DNA of 38,326 nt from JAOZMY01 sp964577975. Lineage in GTDB: Bacteria; Desulfobacterota; S145-22. The notes under the pieces are model-generated. The model was not told the DNA's origin. It did no database searches and saw only the letters and a program-made list of their open reading frames with translations. How positions within the stretch are numbered: position 1 is the first letter of the stretch; every line of letters begins with the position of its first letter. The stretch covers positions 1-38,326 of the forward strand of contig CAZOBB010000098.1 of assembly GCA_964577975.1 (NCBI GenBank), given 5' to 3'. Made by a program: the position numbers and the translations under genes. Positions 15,879 to 24,425 of the stretch are shown here, piece after piece.

Positions 15879-17617
15879 ACCTGATCCCGCACAGTATAAG
15901 TCATTCTTGAATGGCGCGGAGACGATGGGAAAACCATCTCCCGAAGTTTTCCGATCAAAGGTACCAATGTGTTTCGATCAAGGGCAGAAATGGCTATGGC
16001 GTTCCATTCTCGAGCGTACCTCGTAACTGTTTCGAAAGACACCTTATCCATTTTGTTCATCACTAAAAGCGAGGGAATCTCATGGAGACCGAGCTGTTCC
16101 AGCATCTCTTCCACCACGTGGATGTGATGTTCAAATTCGGGGTGGCTGATATCCACGAGATGAAGAAGAAGATTGGCATCCCTCAATTCGTCCAAGGTAC
16201 TCATGAAGGCACCAAGGAGATCCTTAGGAAGATCCCGGATAAATCCAACCGTATCCGTAATAACGACTTGATGATCCTCTGGAAACCTCAAAAGGCGGCT
16301 GGAGGTATCGAGGGTCGCGAATGGCTTATTTTCAACAAAAACGTCACTGTTCGTCAAGGCGTTGAGAAGTGTCGATTTTCCAGCATTGGTGTACCCGACG
16401 ATTGAAATAATCGGCAACCCCCCTCGCTTTCTTTTCTTTCTTCGCAATTCACGTCCCGTTTTCAGATGTTTCAACTCACGCTCCAAAGAGGCGATTCGAT
16501 CCCTGACCCTACGCCGGTTCACCTCCAACTTCGTTTCCCCAGGTCCCCTTCCACCAATTCCTCCCGTCAACCTCGACAAAGCTGTATATTTTCCGCTCAA
16601 CCGGGGCAAAAGATACTTGAGTTGCGCCAGTTCCACCTGAAGTTTGCCCTCCCGACTATGCGCTCGTCTCGCAAAAATATCGAGTATCAATAATGTGCGA
16701 TCCAGGACCTTTAACTCCGTCATGCGGCTAATGGCGTTCAATTGGGCGGGACTAAGATCCCTATTAAAGATAATACAATCAGCTCCTTTTTCCATGCTGA
16801 TCATAACCAACTCTTTTAATTTCCCTTCCCCGATAAGATACGCCGGATGGATGCGCCGCAACCTCTGAACAACTGAACCAACAACGTCAACCTCACACGC
16901 TTTCGCTAGCTCGATGATTTCCTCTTCTAACGCTTCCACGTCCCAGTGGGTACCCAATGGAACGACAACCACAATCGCCCGAAGACGGCCCGCAATTCGC
17001 CTCCCTTTTTCCAGTACCTTCTGAAGCTCCCCAATGCGTTGCTCGATCCAATCCTGGAAATCAAGATCAATCCATACTTGGTAAGGAAGTTTTTCCACGT
17101 GGCATCCTGTTTCGTTCACCTTCGGATCAAGATACGCAATTTCCAGCGTGCCAGGGCCGCCTGAACGATCCCGTCTCAAAACTCCTACCAAATCAAGACG
17201 CAACATCCTAAGATCGGTCAAATCCTCCCGATCAATGCCTTCCTCCTTAATATGCGTATGGATAAACCGAAGCCCCTTAAGATTCCCTTTCCCCATGCGA
17301 AAGTGACTCAAATCGGGCAACAAGATCGAAAACGCATCCCCCACAAGGACACTTTCAATCTCCCCTCTCCGTGTTATCAAAACACCTACTTGTCGATGAA
17401 TCTCCTCACTTATCTCGAGAATCGATCGGGCCAGCTCTTGAGAGATAAACCGCCGTGGGTCCACTTTACGGCGGTATAGCCGCCGCAATGCCTGAATCTG
17501 GGACGACTTAAGCCCTGTGGTAGAACCAATGACGTCTTTTATTTTTCGACCCCTCTTCTCATTTTCTTTATCATAGCACAGACCCCTTTCGTCGCAAACA
17601 TTGCCCCCTCTTGTCAT
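15875..17617 (-). CDS. hflX: ribosome-associated GTPase HflX with N-terminal extension
   Basis: 580 aa. HflX binds the 50S subunit and splits stalled 70S ribosomes under heat or other stress. The conserved HflX N-terminal domain begins near residue 215 (AIVVVVPL), the glycine-rich linker is GGIGGRGPGETKLE, and the G domain has Walker A GYTNAGKST (about 408-416), DTVGF and NKMD. Residues ~30-200 are an extra domain (GSTTGLKSSQIQALRRLYRR onwards) absent from the ~430 aa E. coli protein but seen in Geobacter-type HflX. The ATG at 17617 lacks a well-spaced ribosome site; no better in-frame start is visible. Confidence 0.95.
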   Translation of the reverse strand: MTRGGNVCDERGLCYDKENEKRGRKIKDVIGSTTGLKSSQIQALRRLYRRKVDPRRFISQELARSILEISEEIHRQVGVLITRRGEIESVLVGDAFSILLPDLSHFRMGKGNLKGLRFIHTHIKEEGIDREDLTDLRMLRLDLVGVLRRDRSGGPGTLEIAYLDPKVNETGCHVEKLPYQVWIDLDFQDWIEQRIGELQKVLEKGRRIAGRLRAIVVVVPLGTHWDVEALEEEIIELAKACEVDVVGSVVQRLRRIHPAYLIGEGKLKELVMISMEKGADCIIFNRDLSPAQLNAISRMTELKVLDRTLLILDIFARRAHSREGKLQVELAQLKYLLPRLSGKYTALSRLTGGIGGRGPGETKLEVNRRRVRDRIASLERELKHLKTGRELRRKKRKRGGLPIISIVGYTNAGKSTLLNALTNSDVFVENKPFATLDTSSRLLRFPEDHQVVITDTVGFIRDLPKDLLGAFMSTLDELRDANLLLHLVDISHPEFEHHIHVVEEMLEQLGLHEIPSLLVMNKMDKVSFETVTRYAREWNAIAISALDRNTLVPLIGKLREMVFPSSPRHSRMTYTVRDQV

Positions 17618-17678
17618 CCTCTTGGGGATGATTACTATTTAAATGATACCAAAAGACAATCCAAGGAGACGCTATAAC

Positions 17679-17855
17679 ATGAAAACGGTCGCCATCAATC
17701 TTGATCCAAAAGAAATCATGCAATTAGAAGCTATTATCCTGGATAAAAACAAAGAAGAAGCCCTCAAGTTCCTAAAAACGGTGCTCCGTCCAAAAATTCG
17801 GGCCCAAGGAAACCGAGATCTTGACGGTCAGAAGGGAACGGGTGTTCCCCTCTGA
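17679..17855 (+). CDS. small protein of unknown function
   Basis: 58 aa, predicted soluble and charged, opening MKTVAINLDPKEIMQLEAII. The ATG is preceded by AAGGAG about 10 nt upstream, which supports translation. Codon use resembles the neighbours. It sits alone between divergent hflX and convergent fadL. No family is recognised. Its shape (a short beta strand and helix, then a basic KFLKTVLRPKIRAQ helix and polar tail) could fit a small regulatory or nucleic-acid-associated protein, but this is speculation. Its stop codon lies inside a strong hairpin (17826-17857). Confidence 0.65.
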   Translation: MKTVAINLDPKEIMQLEAIILDKNKEEALKFLKTVLRPKIRAQGNRDLDGQKGTGVPL

Positions 17856-17857
17856 CC
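17826..17857. repeat. 14-bp inverted repeat (hairpin) over the stop codon of the small gene
   Basis: The arms 17826-17839 and 17844-17857 pair over 14 positions with one mismatch around a 4-nt loop. There is no T-run on either side, so it is not a canonical intrinsic terminator. It lies between two convergent genes and could act as a bidirectional stability or processing element. Confidence 0.6.
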
Positions 17858-17870
17858 CTCAAAGGAGATA

Positions 17871-19220
17871 CTAGAACCGATACGTCAGGGCCACCGAAAT
17901 CACATGTCCCGTCGTTTCATACTTGCCACGAAGATACTCCTGTTCACTCCTTTCATTCTTAAAGAAAGAGATGAGATAAGCCGCGTCAATGCTTAAGTTT
18001 TTACTGGGTGTCGTATAGCCAACACCGATGGAAATATCGTTTCTATCCGCATCAGGCAGCTCAGGAGCTCTCGTTTTGCTGGGTGCGGGGGTTTGATCAT
18101 AGATATAGCCCGCACGCACCACCCATGATGGGTTAACCTGATACTCCGCTCCCACACGGATAGTCCAAGAATTATCCCAATCCTTTTCATCCCTGACCGT
18201 ATAATTTTTAAGGGTGAACATATCGTCGAAGGTAATATCGAGGGAATCATACGTCTCCCAACGCGTCCACATAACATCCACTTCCAGTGTCAGGTTCTTG
18301 ATACTCCTGTTCATGATTCCAAACGCCACCGTATCGGGAAGCCGAAGCTCGCTACTGATATCGGTATCCGGAAAAAGGAGGTGGGAAAAATTGGGAATTC
18401 CCCCTATCATTTGGATGAGATTGTCAATCGCTTGGACACCTTCATGGCGGTAATAATCGGCATCACCATCGTAATCGATATAAATATTGCTCCGGTAGGC
18501 CAACCCAAAAGACCATTCTTTGGTCGGTTGAAAAAGAACACCAACATTGAATCCCCACCCGTCCCCATCCGCATCCATGTCTAAATCAAGGTCATAGGGC
18601 CGTTGGAAAGCCTTTTCGGCAAAACTCGGACTTATCACTTTCGATGCCGTAAGAGGTAAACTGATACTCTTTTTGATGGTCACATCGGATAGCATATAGT
18701 TCAATCCAACCGCTATCGACAGCTTATCATTGAATTTATAGGCAATCGTTGGATTAAAGTCGTATGTTCTTAAATCGACCTTGTCAGAATAATATCGGCC
18801 AACCCAACTATTGTTCCAATCGGTCATCGTTCCATAGGGTGCAAAAAATCCAAATCCGACATACCAATTATCGTTTATCTGCCGTGTAATATAAAAAGAT
18901 GGGATCTGTGCCCAATGCTCCTCCATATCCTCGTGGGCCGGTTCACTCGGATCCGTCGCGTATGGATTGTAGGCACCCTTTAATCTCGAATCCAATAATG
19001 CTGTCGTATAATTCAAAGTTATCTGGGTTCCTTTAAGCTGGGTGATACCGGCCGGATTAAAAAATATGGCCGTGGGATCGTCAGCTTTCGCGACGAATGC
19101 AGCTCCCATTCCCATGGCTGCCGCCCCTTGTTCTACATATACTTGAAATCCCGCATTATATCCCTTTACAGGAATAAATACTACTGCTAGACAAAGAATA
19201 AATAGAACGGCGCGTTTCAT
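17871..19220 (-). CDS. OmpP1/FadL/TodX family outer-membrane transporter
   Basis: 449 aa outer-membrane beta-barrel for uptake of hydrophobic compounds such as long-chain fatty acids or aromatics. A signal peptide occupies about residues 1-20. The FadL hatch signature follows: GFQVYVEQGAAAMGMGAAFV, ADDPTAIFFNPAG with the NPAG motif, then paired amphipathic strands and a C-terminal aromatic strand ending TYRF. A very strong site (AGGAGGGAGGA run) precedes the ATG. It lies 97 nt downstream of the glutamate dehydrogenase gene on the same strand and may be co-transcribed. Substrate cannot be told from sequence. Confidence 0.93.
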   Translation of the reverse strand: MKRAVLFILCLAVVFIPVKGYNAGFQVYVEQGAAAMGMGAAFVAKADDPTAIFFNPAGITQLKGTQITLNYTTALLDSRLKGAYNPYATDPSEPAHEDMEEHWAQIPSFYITRQINDNWYVGFGFFAPYGTMTDWNNSWVGRYYSDKVDLRTYDFNPTIAYKFNDKLSIAVGLNYMLSDVTIKKSISLPLTASKVISPSFAEKAFQRPYDLDLDMDADGDGWGFNVGVLFQPTKEWSFGLAYRSNIYIDYDGDADYYRHEGVQAIDNLIQMIGGIPNFSHLLFPDTDISSELRLPDTVAFGIMNRSIKNLTLEVDVMWTRWETYDSLDITFDDMFTLKNYTVRDEKDWDNSWTIRVGAEYQVNPSWVVRAGYIYDQTPAPSKTRAPELPDADRNDISIGVGYTTPSKNLSIDAAYLISFFKNERSEQEYLRGKYETTGHVISVALTYRF

Positions 19221-19317
19221 GCTCCTCCCTCCTTTCTTTACGTTGCGGTTGTCCCCTCCTCCCGTTTCTCTTGTCGCACCCTACATAAACAAAAACCTTT
19301 CACCTCCTTTTTTGCCT

Positions 19318-22311
19318 TTACCCTTTCTTCAGACTTCCTATCTTTTTGGCAAAGCCCTCCAGTTTCTCTTCAAACGGGATTTCAAATCCGCCATGGTACA
19401 CGATCCGTGTGGCAATCTCTGTTGAAATCATAGCAATGCGGTATTTAAGAGGTAAAAATTTAACTCGGTCTCTAAACTTCTTACGTGTCTGAATAAGTTC
19501 CGGGAAATGTAACAAAAGAATCCTGGAGTAAGGGGGCCGCGAAATCTTTTCTGGATGATCCATCAAATAGTGATAAATCCGATTTGTGAAATCATTAATT
19601 TCACGACTGATGTCATTGCTAATCTCTGTGTACAACTTTTCACCTTTCAAGAGATGGTAACGCTCGAAAATTAGGTTTACTTCATCAATCGCACGTTTCT
19701 CGAGAATCTTCAAAACATCTGGTACGTACACCGGTTTGTTCTCCAAAAATTCTTTATCGCTCATGAGCAACCCGCCAATGATCTCATAAGACGAACAGAT
19801 AACACCGCACTTGTTGGCAGAAGCATCTTTCATGATGATCACCCCCCGCCTCTGTATCTTTTCGCGGGCGCTGGGAGAAATGAAGGAGTTCGCCCCTTCG
19901 ATGATAGCACGAGTCGTGGGTCTACCTTCCGCATCGAAGAGTTTTTCCCAATTCCCGTCATGAATCGTTTCGGGTCGCCCTCCTGCCGGAATAAAAATAT
20001 CCGTTGTGTGTGAAAAAATGAGCCCTTCAAACTCGGAATGAAATTCATCGGAACTCACCCAAAGCTCTTGTGGCCCCTCTTTCGTCATCAACACCTTTTT
20101 ATTTTTATCGACAAATCCTTCCTTCCGCGTTTCCCTGGAATAGAGGATAAACCCCCCTTCATGAAGTTTCTCCGGAGAGAACTTGTCCACGTTGTCCTTG
20201 AGCAACAATCGAGAAAGCTCCTCTCTATCAATCCCTTTTGGATCGTAGATCGCACCAGAACCCGCCGTGATGGAGGTGATTCGAACATTGGGGCAATGCT
20301 CGAAAAGCAATTTCATCTCATTACCCGCCACGTCGCCATTCGTTCCTCCCGTAATCTTTACGGTAAACGGGCTTTTCTCACAATCGATTCCAAGCTCTTT
20401 GAGCGTACGCTGAACGAATTTCAACACACCCAGCGAGGTCACCCCATACTCTTTATGATTGATCCCTATCTTTTTACTCGATATTATTCCTCCCCCTAAT
20501 ATGTATCCCCGTTCCCTAGCCCGCTTAGCAATATACTCAATCATCGAATCATGCATGTTCTCATCGGGACCCAACTCAATTGGTTCATCGTCCCCATAAT
20601 AGTCCACCACATTGGGATCCACAGGCTTGCCATCCCTCGTAACATAGATGTCCAAGAATGCGTTGATGATTCCCCGCTGTAAATTATAAAGCCTATTTAG
20701 TTCTCTCTTCCGGTCGTCGACATCAAACGCCCGCATCACGGCGGCGAGCTTAGACCCTCCTTGATAGATGTCTTTGTTCTTCAATTGCTGCGTATGAGCA
20801 AGCACCATCGCCTCTTTAAAAATCGTGTTCATCGCCGTCTCAAAATCGTCCTTCGTACGCGCAATTATCGTTCGAAATCCGCCTCTTGCTATGTCTGAAA
20901 AGCCAAAATGATAGCCCGATCCATATCGATGATAGAAAAATGTAATCCGAAAAGGCAGATCCGGCGGTAGCCCCGCCCTTACTTCCTCGGGAAGATGCTC
21001 CATATAGCGTGGATCCAATCGAAAAGAGAGCGCCTTCTTATATTTTACGAAGAAATTCGTTTTGAGCGTGTATCGCACCATCAGCAAGGCTGTTTTATAG
21101 ATTGTCTTCCTCGTTTCGTCCAAAAAGGCATGACCCGTATTATACTCTTCAATCATCTCTTCTATTCGACGAAACTCCTCTTCCAACGCATCGGCAGACA
21201 GCCTTTTTTCCGGATCGGGATCGAACTTCCCCTTAAACACATTTAAGATGTCCTTTGTCAATTGGAGATGACTAAAAAAGGCATCTTGTGTCTCACTCCA
21301 GTCGTAGCGATAAGGAAAAGCATGGGCAAGGTTTGTATGAGAAAAGGTGTTCATCGCGCTTAACAGACTACCTTCAGGTCCAGTCAGAATCCCTCCGGTG
21401 ACTAGTTCTCTATACACCCTATCCCAAATGTTGATAACCTTTGTGTTATAGAGCTCCGCCTCCAGAGATTTATAGATTGGCATATCTTTCTTGATGGGTT
21501 TTCCATCTCGGGTAGTGATATACGCCGTCAACACGGTCACGTGCTGACCGTCTTCTCCTTCAATCTCGACAATATAATTTCTATGTGTGGCAATATCCAA
21601 ACGATAGAAAATCTCTATAACCTTCGCCAAATACCCTTTGAACAAGGGATTGATAACTGAAAACGCCAGACGCGACTCTTCCTTTCCTTTTTCATCAACA
21701 GTAGGCTCGATATCCAGGAAGATTCCCCCCTCGCGATGCGCCGACTGATACAGCCACATGGCTCGGGCTACTCTCAAGGGAGGCGACAGGAGAACGTAGT
21801 CCTTGTTATTTTTGATAAAAAAGCTAAAGATCTTGTCAAACTCCTTGAAATCGAAAGCAGGATACGCCTCTTTGAGAGTCTCCCGTATCCGCCCTTTTCC
21901 CCGGAAAAGCGTGCCCTCTTTTTCCTCTTGCCGATTTACAAGAAAATGGAACTTGAGGATCTCAAGTTCTTCTTTGCGACCTGGCAAAGGGCGATTTGAA
22001 TGAATCATTTCCTCATAAATAATAACCTTATCTTTGATACCATCCAGGGTATTAAAAAGGGTTCCTGGCCTGTTCAAAGTGGCGACGATATATTTCTCAT
22101 CGGTATCCTTCAACACGATTTGTTTATTCTCGCCCAGAGTATGAAGGTTAAAACAAAGATTCAATAAAGCATCCTTCTCGGAAGCGAAGGTGATAAAAAA
22201 GTATGGGTTCATTACCTCCAACAACCAGTTGAGGTTTTTTAACGCATGCTTCTTCGCACCTCCTATGGAACGATACAGCTGATTTATAATCTTTTTCGGT
22301 TCAATAATCAT
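19318..22311 (-). CDS. large NAD-type glutamate dehydrogenase (~115 kDa class)
   Basis: 997 aa. It should interconvert glutamate and 2-oxoglutarate plus ammonia, most likely with NAD. The catalytic half is clear: glutamate-binding FSDIARGGFRTI (about 475), catalytic-lysine region GGSKLAA (about 520), nucleotide-binding GGTNGDVAGNEM (about 655), and IEGANSFISPSAREKI (about 800). The N-terminal ~400 residues are an ACT-like/helical regulatory region, shorter than in the 1600-residue L_GDH enzymes and longer than in 450-residue GDHs, so it falls in the ~115 kDa class. GGGGAG precedes the ATG. The cofactor is inferred from the family. Confidence 0.92.
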   Translation of the reverse strand: MIIEPKKIINQLYRSIGGAKKHALKNLNWLLEVMNPYFFITFASEKDALLNLCFNLHTLGENKQIVLKDTDEKYIVATLNRPGTLFNTLDGIKDKVIIYEEMIHSNRPLPGRKEELEILKFHFLVNRQEEKEGTLFRGKGRIRETLKEAYPAFDFKEFDKIFSFFIKNNKDYVLLSPPLRVARAMWLYQSAHREGGIFLDIEPTVDEKGKEESRLAFSVINPLFKGYLAKVIEIFYRLDIATHRNYIVEIEGEDGQHVTVLTAYITTRDGKPIKKDMPIYKSLEAELYNTKVINIWDRVYRELVTGGILTGPEGSLLSAMNTFSHTNLAHAFPYRYDWSETQDAFFSHLQLTKDILNVFKGKFDPDPEKRLSADALEEEFRRIEEMIEEYNTGHAFLDETRKTIYKTALLMVRYTLKTNFFVKYKKALSFRLDPRYMEHLPEEVRAGLPPDLPFRITFFYHRYGSGYHFGFSDIARGGFRTIIARTKDDFETAMNTIFKEAMVLAHTQQLKNKDIYQGGSKLAAVMRAFDVDDRKRELNRLYNLQRGIINAFLDIYVTRDGKPVDPNVVDYYGDDEPIELGPDENMHDSMIEYIAKRARERGYILGGGIISSKKIGINHKEYGVTSLGVLKFVQRTLKELGIDCEKSPFTVKITGGTNGDVAGNEMKLLFEHCPNVRITSITAGSGAIYDPKGIDREELSRLLLKDNVDKFSPEKLHEGGFILYSRETRKEGFVDKNKKVLMTKEGPQELWVSSDEFHSEFEGLIFSHTTDIFIPAGGRPETIHDGNWEKLFDAEGRPTTRAIIEGANSFISPSAREKIQRRGVIIMKDASANKCGVICSSYEIIGGLLMSDKEFLENKPVYVPDVLKILEKRAIDEVNLIFERYHLLKGEKLYTEISNDISREINDFTNRIYHYLMDHPEKISRPPYSRILLLHFPELIQTRKKFRDRVKFLPLKYRIAMISTEIATRIVYHGGFEIPFEEKLEGFAKKIGSLKKG

Positions 22312-22594
22312 TTTTGTCTCCCCTCTACCTTATTTTTTGTCCGCCCACTAACGACTTAACCAATATGTGCTCGTCCTACCACAAGTTATCATTGAAATCA
22401 ATAACGACTCTATAACCCTGTTCATGCCCTGTTTATGATTTTCATCCACACCTTTTGATCGTCCCGGAAAGCATTCCAACGATATACCTCGTCAAAGGCA
22501 CACCAACAATATCCACATTCCCTTGATTTCTTATAAAAAGTATGTATAATAATTGCTAAACTCAATGAAAGTATAAGCAAATTAGAGGTCCACC
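22312..22594. other. divergent intergenic region between glutamate dehydrogenase and pilB genes
   Basis: About 283 bp, AT-rich towards pilB. It contains a good promoter for pilB. I see no convincing promoter for the dehydrogenase gene, no sigma-54 -24/-12 element, and no RNA gene. Confidence 0.6.
22523..22550 (+). promoter_or_regulatory. sigma-70-type promoter of the pil operon
   Basis: TTGATT at 22523-22528, a 16-bp spacer and a perfect TATAAT at 22545-22550, ahead of pilB ATG 22595 with GAGG at normal spacing. One of the best promoter matches in the window; not tested. Confidence 0.6.
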
Positions 22595-24406
22595 ATGGCA
22601 ATCAACCTGGGAGAAGAGCTCGTCAAATCGAATCTTCTCACTAAAGATCAGCTTCAAAAGGCCCTTCAAGAAGTAAAACAAAGTGGTGGTACCCTTCGAT
22701 CTACCCTCGTCAAATTAAACTACGTTGAGGAAGAAAACTTACTTCGCTTTTTGAGTGAGCTCTATCATCTTCCTATCATCAAATTAAACGGCATCCAAAT
22801 ACCGGAAGAAGTCTTAAAACTCGTACCCGAGCGAATCGCAAAGAAGTACCTCGTTTTGCCCGTTGAAAGACAGGGACCACGATTAACAATCGCCGTCGCC
22901 GATCCCAGTAATCTGATCCTGGCAGAAGAAATTGAATTTATGACAGGATATAATGTCCTGATGAAGTTGTGTTCAGAAACCGAACTCGTCCAAGCCATCA
23001 AAAAGGCCTACGGAGGAGGGGGGGAAATCGCCGGAAAGGGCGTCACCAATATCGACGCCAAAGATTATACGTTAGACGACATCGAAGACGACAATCCCAT
23101 TTTCTTGGAAGACAACGAAGAAGACATTGTGGATGTGGATGATTTCGACGCACTGGTATCCGGTGCAATCGACAACGTGCAGGTCATTGATGAAGATGGT
23201 GACAATGCGAGGGGAGCCGTTGACCTTACAAACGAAATCGATGCTCCCATCATCAAACTCGTCAATGGAATTCTCATCAAGGCCATCAAAACAGGAGCCA
23301 GCGATATACATTTTGAACCGTACGAACGCCAGTTTCGGGTTCGTTACCGGATTGACGGTGTTTTGAGAAAGGCCATGGGGCTTCCCATAAAGATCAAAAA
23401 CGCCATCATATCCCGTCTCAAGATCATGTCCCAGTTAGACATCGCGGAACGACGCCTCCCTCAAGACGGACGCATTAAACTTCGACTAGGACGGGCGAAA
23501 GAGGTGGACTTCCGGGTATCCACCGTCCCTACTCTTTATGGGGAAAAAGTCGTTCTCCGGTTGTTGGACAAATCTTCGCTACAATTGGACATGACCAAGT
23601 TGGGCTTTGAAGAGGACGATCTGGAGCTATTCAAAAACGCGATCCACCAACCCGTCGGGATGGTACTCGTGACGGGTCCGACCGGGAGCGGAAAAACCAC
23701 GACCCTTTATTCCGCTTTGATTGAACTAAACAGAGAATCTGACAACATCATGACAGCGGAAGATCCGGTTGAATACAACTTCGCTGGTATCAATCAGGTT
23801 CAAATGCACGAGGATATCGGGTTAACGTTTGCTTCCGCCCTGAGATCTTTCCTTCGCCAAGACCCCGACATCATCATGGTGGGAGAAATCAGGGACTATG
23901 AAACGGCGCAGATTGCGACCCAGGCGGCCCTCACAGGGCATATGGTACTCTCAACCCTCCACACGAACGACGCTCCCAGCGCAATAACGCGTCTCATCGA
24001 CATGGGAATCGAGCCGTTTCTGGTTACATCCTCGGTTATACTCGTCCAGGCACAACGTCTTATGAGAAGGGTCTGTGAACATTGCAAGGAACCTGTCGAG
24101 ATTCCCGAGGAGGTATTGATCAACGCAGGCGTTCCAAGAGAAAAAATCGGAACATTTACTTGTTACAAGGGTAAAGGGTGCCCTTATTGCAACAATACGG
24201 GCTACAAAGGAAGGGTCTCCGTGTTTGAAATCATGCCTTATTACGAAGAGCTCAAAGCCATGACACTCAAACGGGCATCCGGCTTTGAACTCAAGAGAAA
24301 GGCAATTGAATTGGGGATGCGAACACTCCGCCAAAATGCCTTGTTAAAGGTGATGAAAGGAATCTCCACGCTGGAAGAAGCTCTCCGGGTAACGGTAGAA
24401 GATTAG
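22595..24406 (+). CDS. pilB: type IV pilus extension ATPase PilB
   Basis: 603 aa hexameric motor that drives pilin polymerisation. The N-terminal MshEN domain (residues 1-150; GEELVKSNLLTKDQLQKAL, LVPERIAKKY) can bind c-di-GMP in relatives. A strongly acidic linker follows (about 150-205), then the ATPase core: GPTGSGKTTTLYSALIE, AEDPVEYN, DPDIIMVGEIRD, TGHMVLSTLHTNDAPSA, and the zinc tetracysteine CEHC...CPYC. Distinguished from GspE at 6957 by the long N-terminus and by adjacency to pilT and pilC. First gene of a pilB-T-C-S-R operon. Confidence 0.96.
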   Translation: MAINLGEELVKSNLLTKDQLQKALQEVKQSGGTLRSTLVKLNYVEEENLLRFLSELYHLPIIKLNGIQIPEEVLKLVPERIAKKYLVLPVERQGPRLTIAVADPSNLILAEEIEFMTGYNVLMKLCSETELVQAIKKAYGGGGEIAGKGVTNIDAKDYTLDDIEDDNPIFLEDNEEDIVDVDDFDALVSGAIDNVQVIDEDGDNARGAVDLTNEIDAPIIKLVNGILIKAIKTGASDIHFEPYERQFRVRYRIDGVLRKAMGLPIKIKNAIISRLKIMSQLDIAERRLPQDGRIKLRLGRAKEVDFRVSTVPTLYGEKVVLRLLDKSSLQLDMTKLGFEEDDLELFKNAIHQPVGMVLVTGPTGSGKTTTLYSALIELNRESDNIMTAEDPVEYNFAGINQVQMHEDIGLTFASALRSFLRQDPDIIMVGEIRDYETAQIATQAALTGHMVLSTLHTNDAPSAITRLIDMGIEPFLVTSSVILVQAQRLMRRVCEHCKEPVEIPEEVLINAGVPREKIGTFTCYKGKGCPYCNNTGYKGRVSVFEIMPYYEELKAMTLKRASGFELKRKAIELGMRTLRQNALLKVMKGISTLEEALRVTVED

Positions 24407-24425
24407 ATGTGAAGGGGTAGGCATT

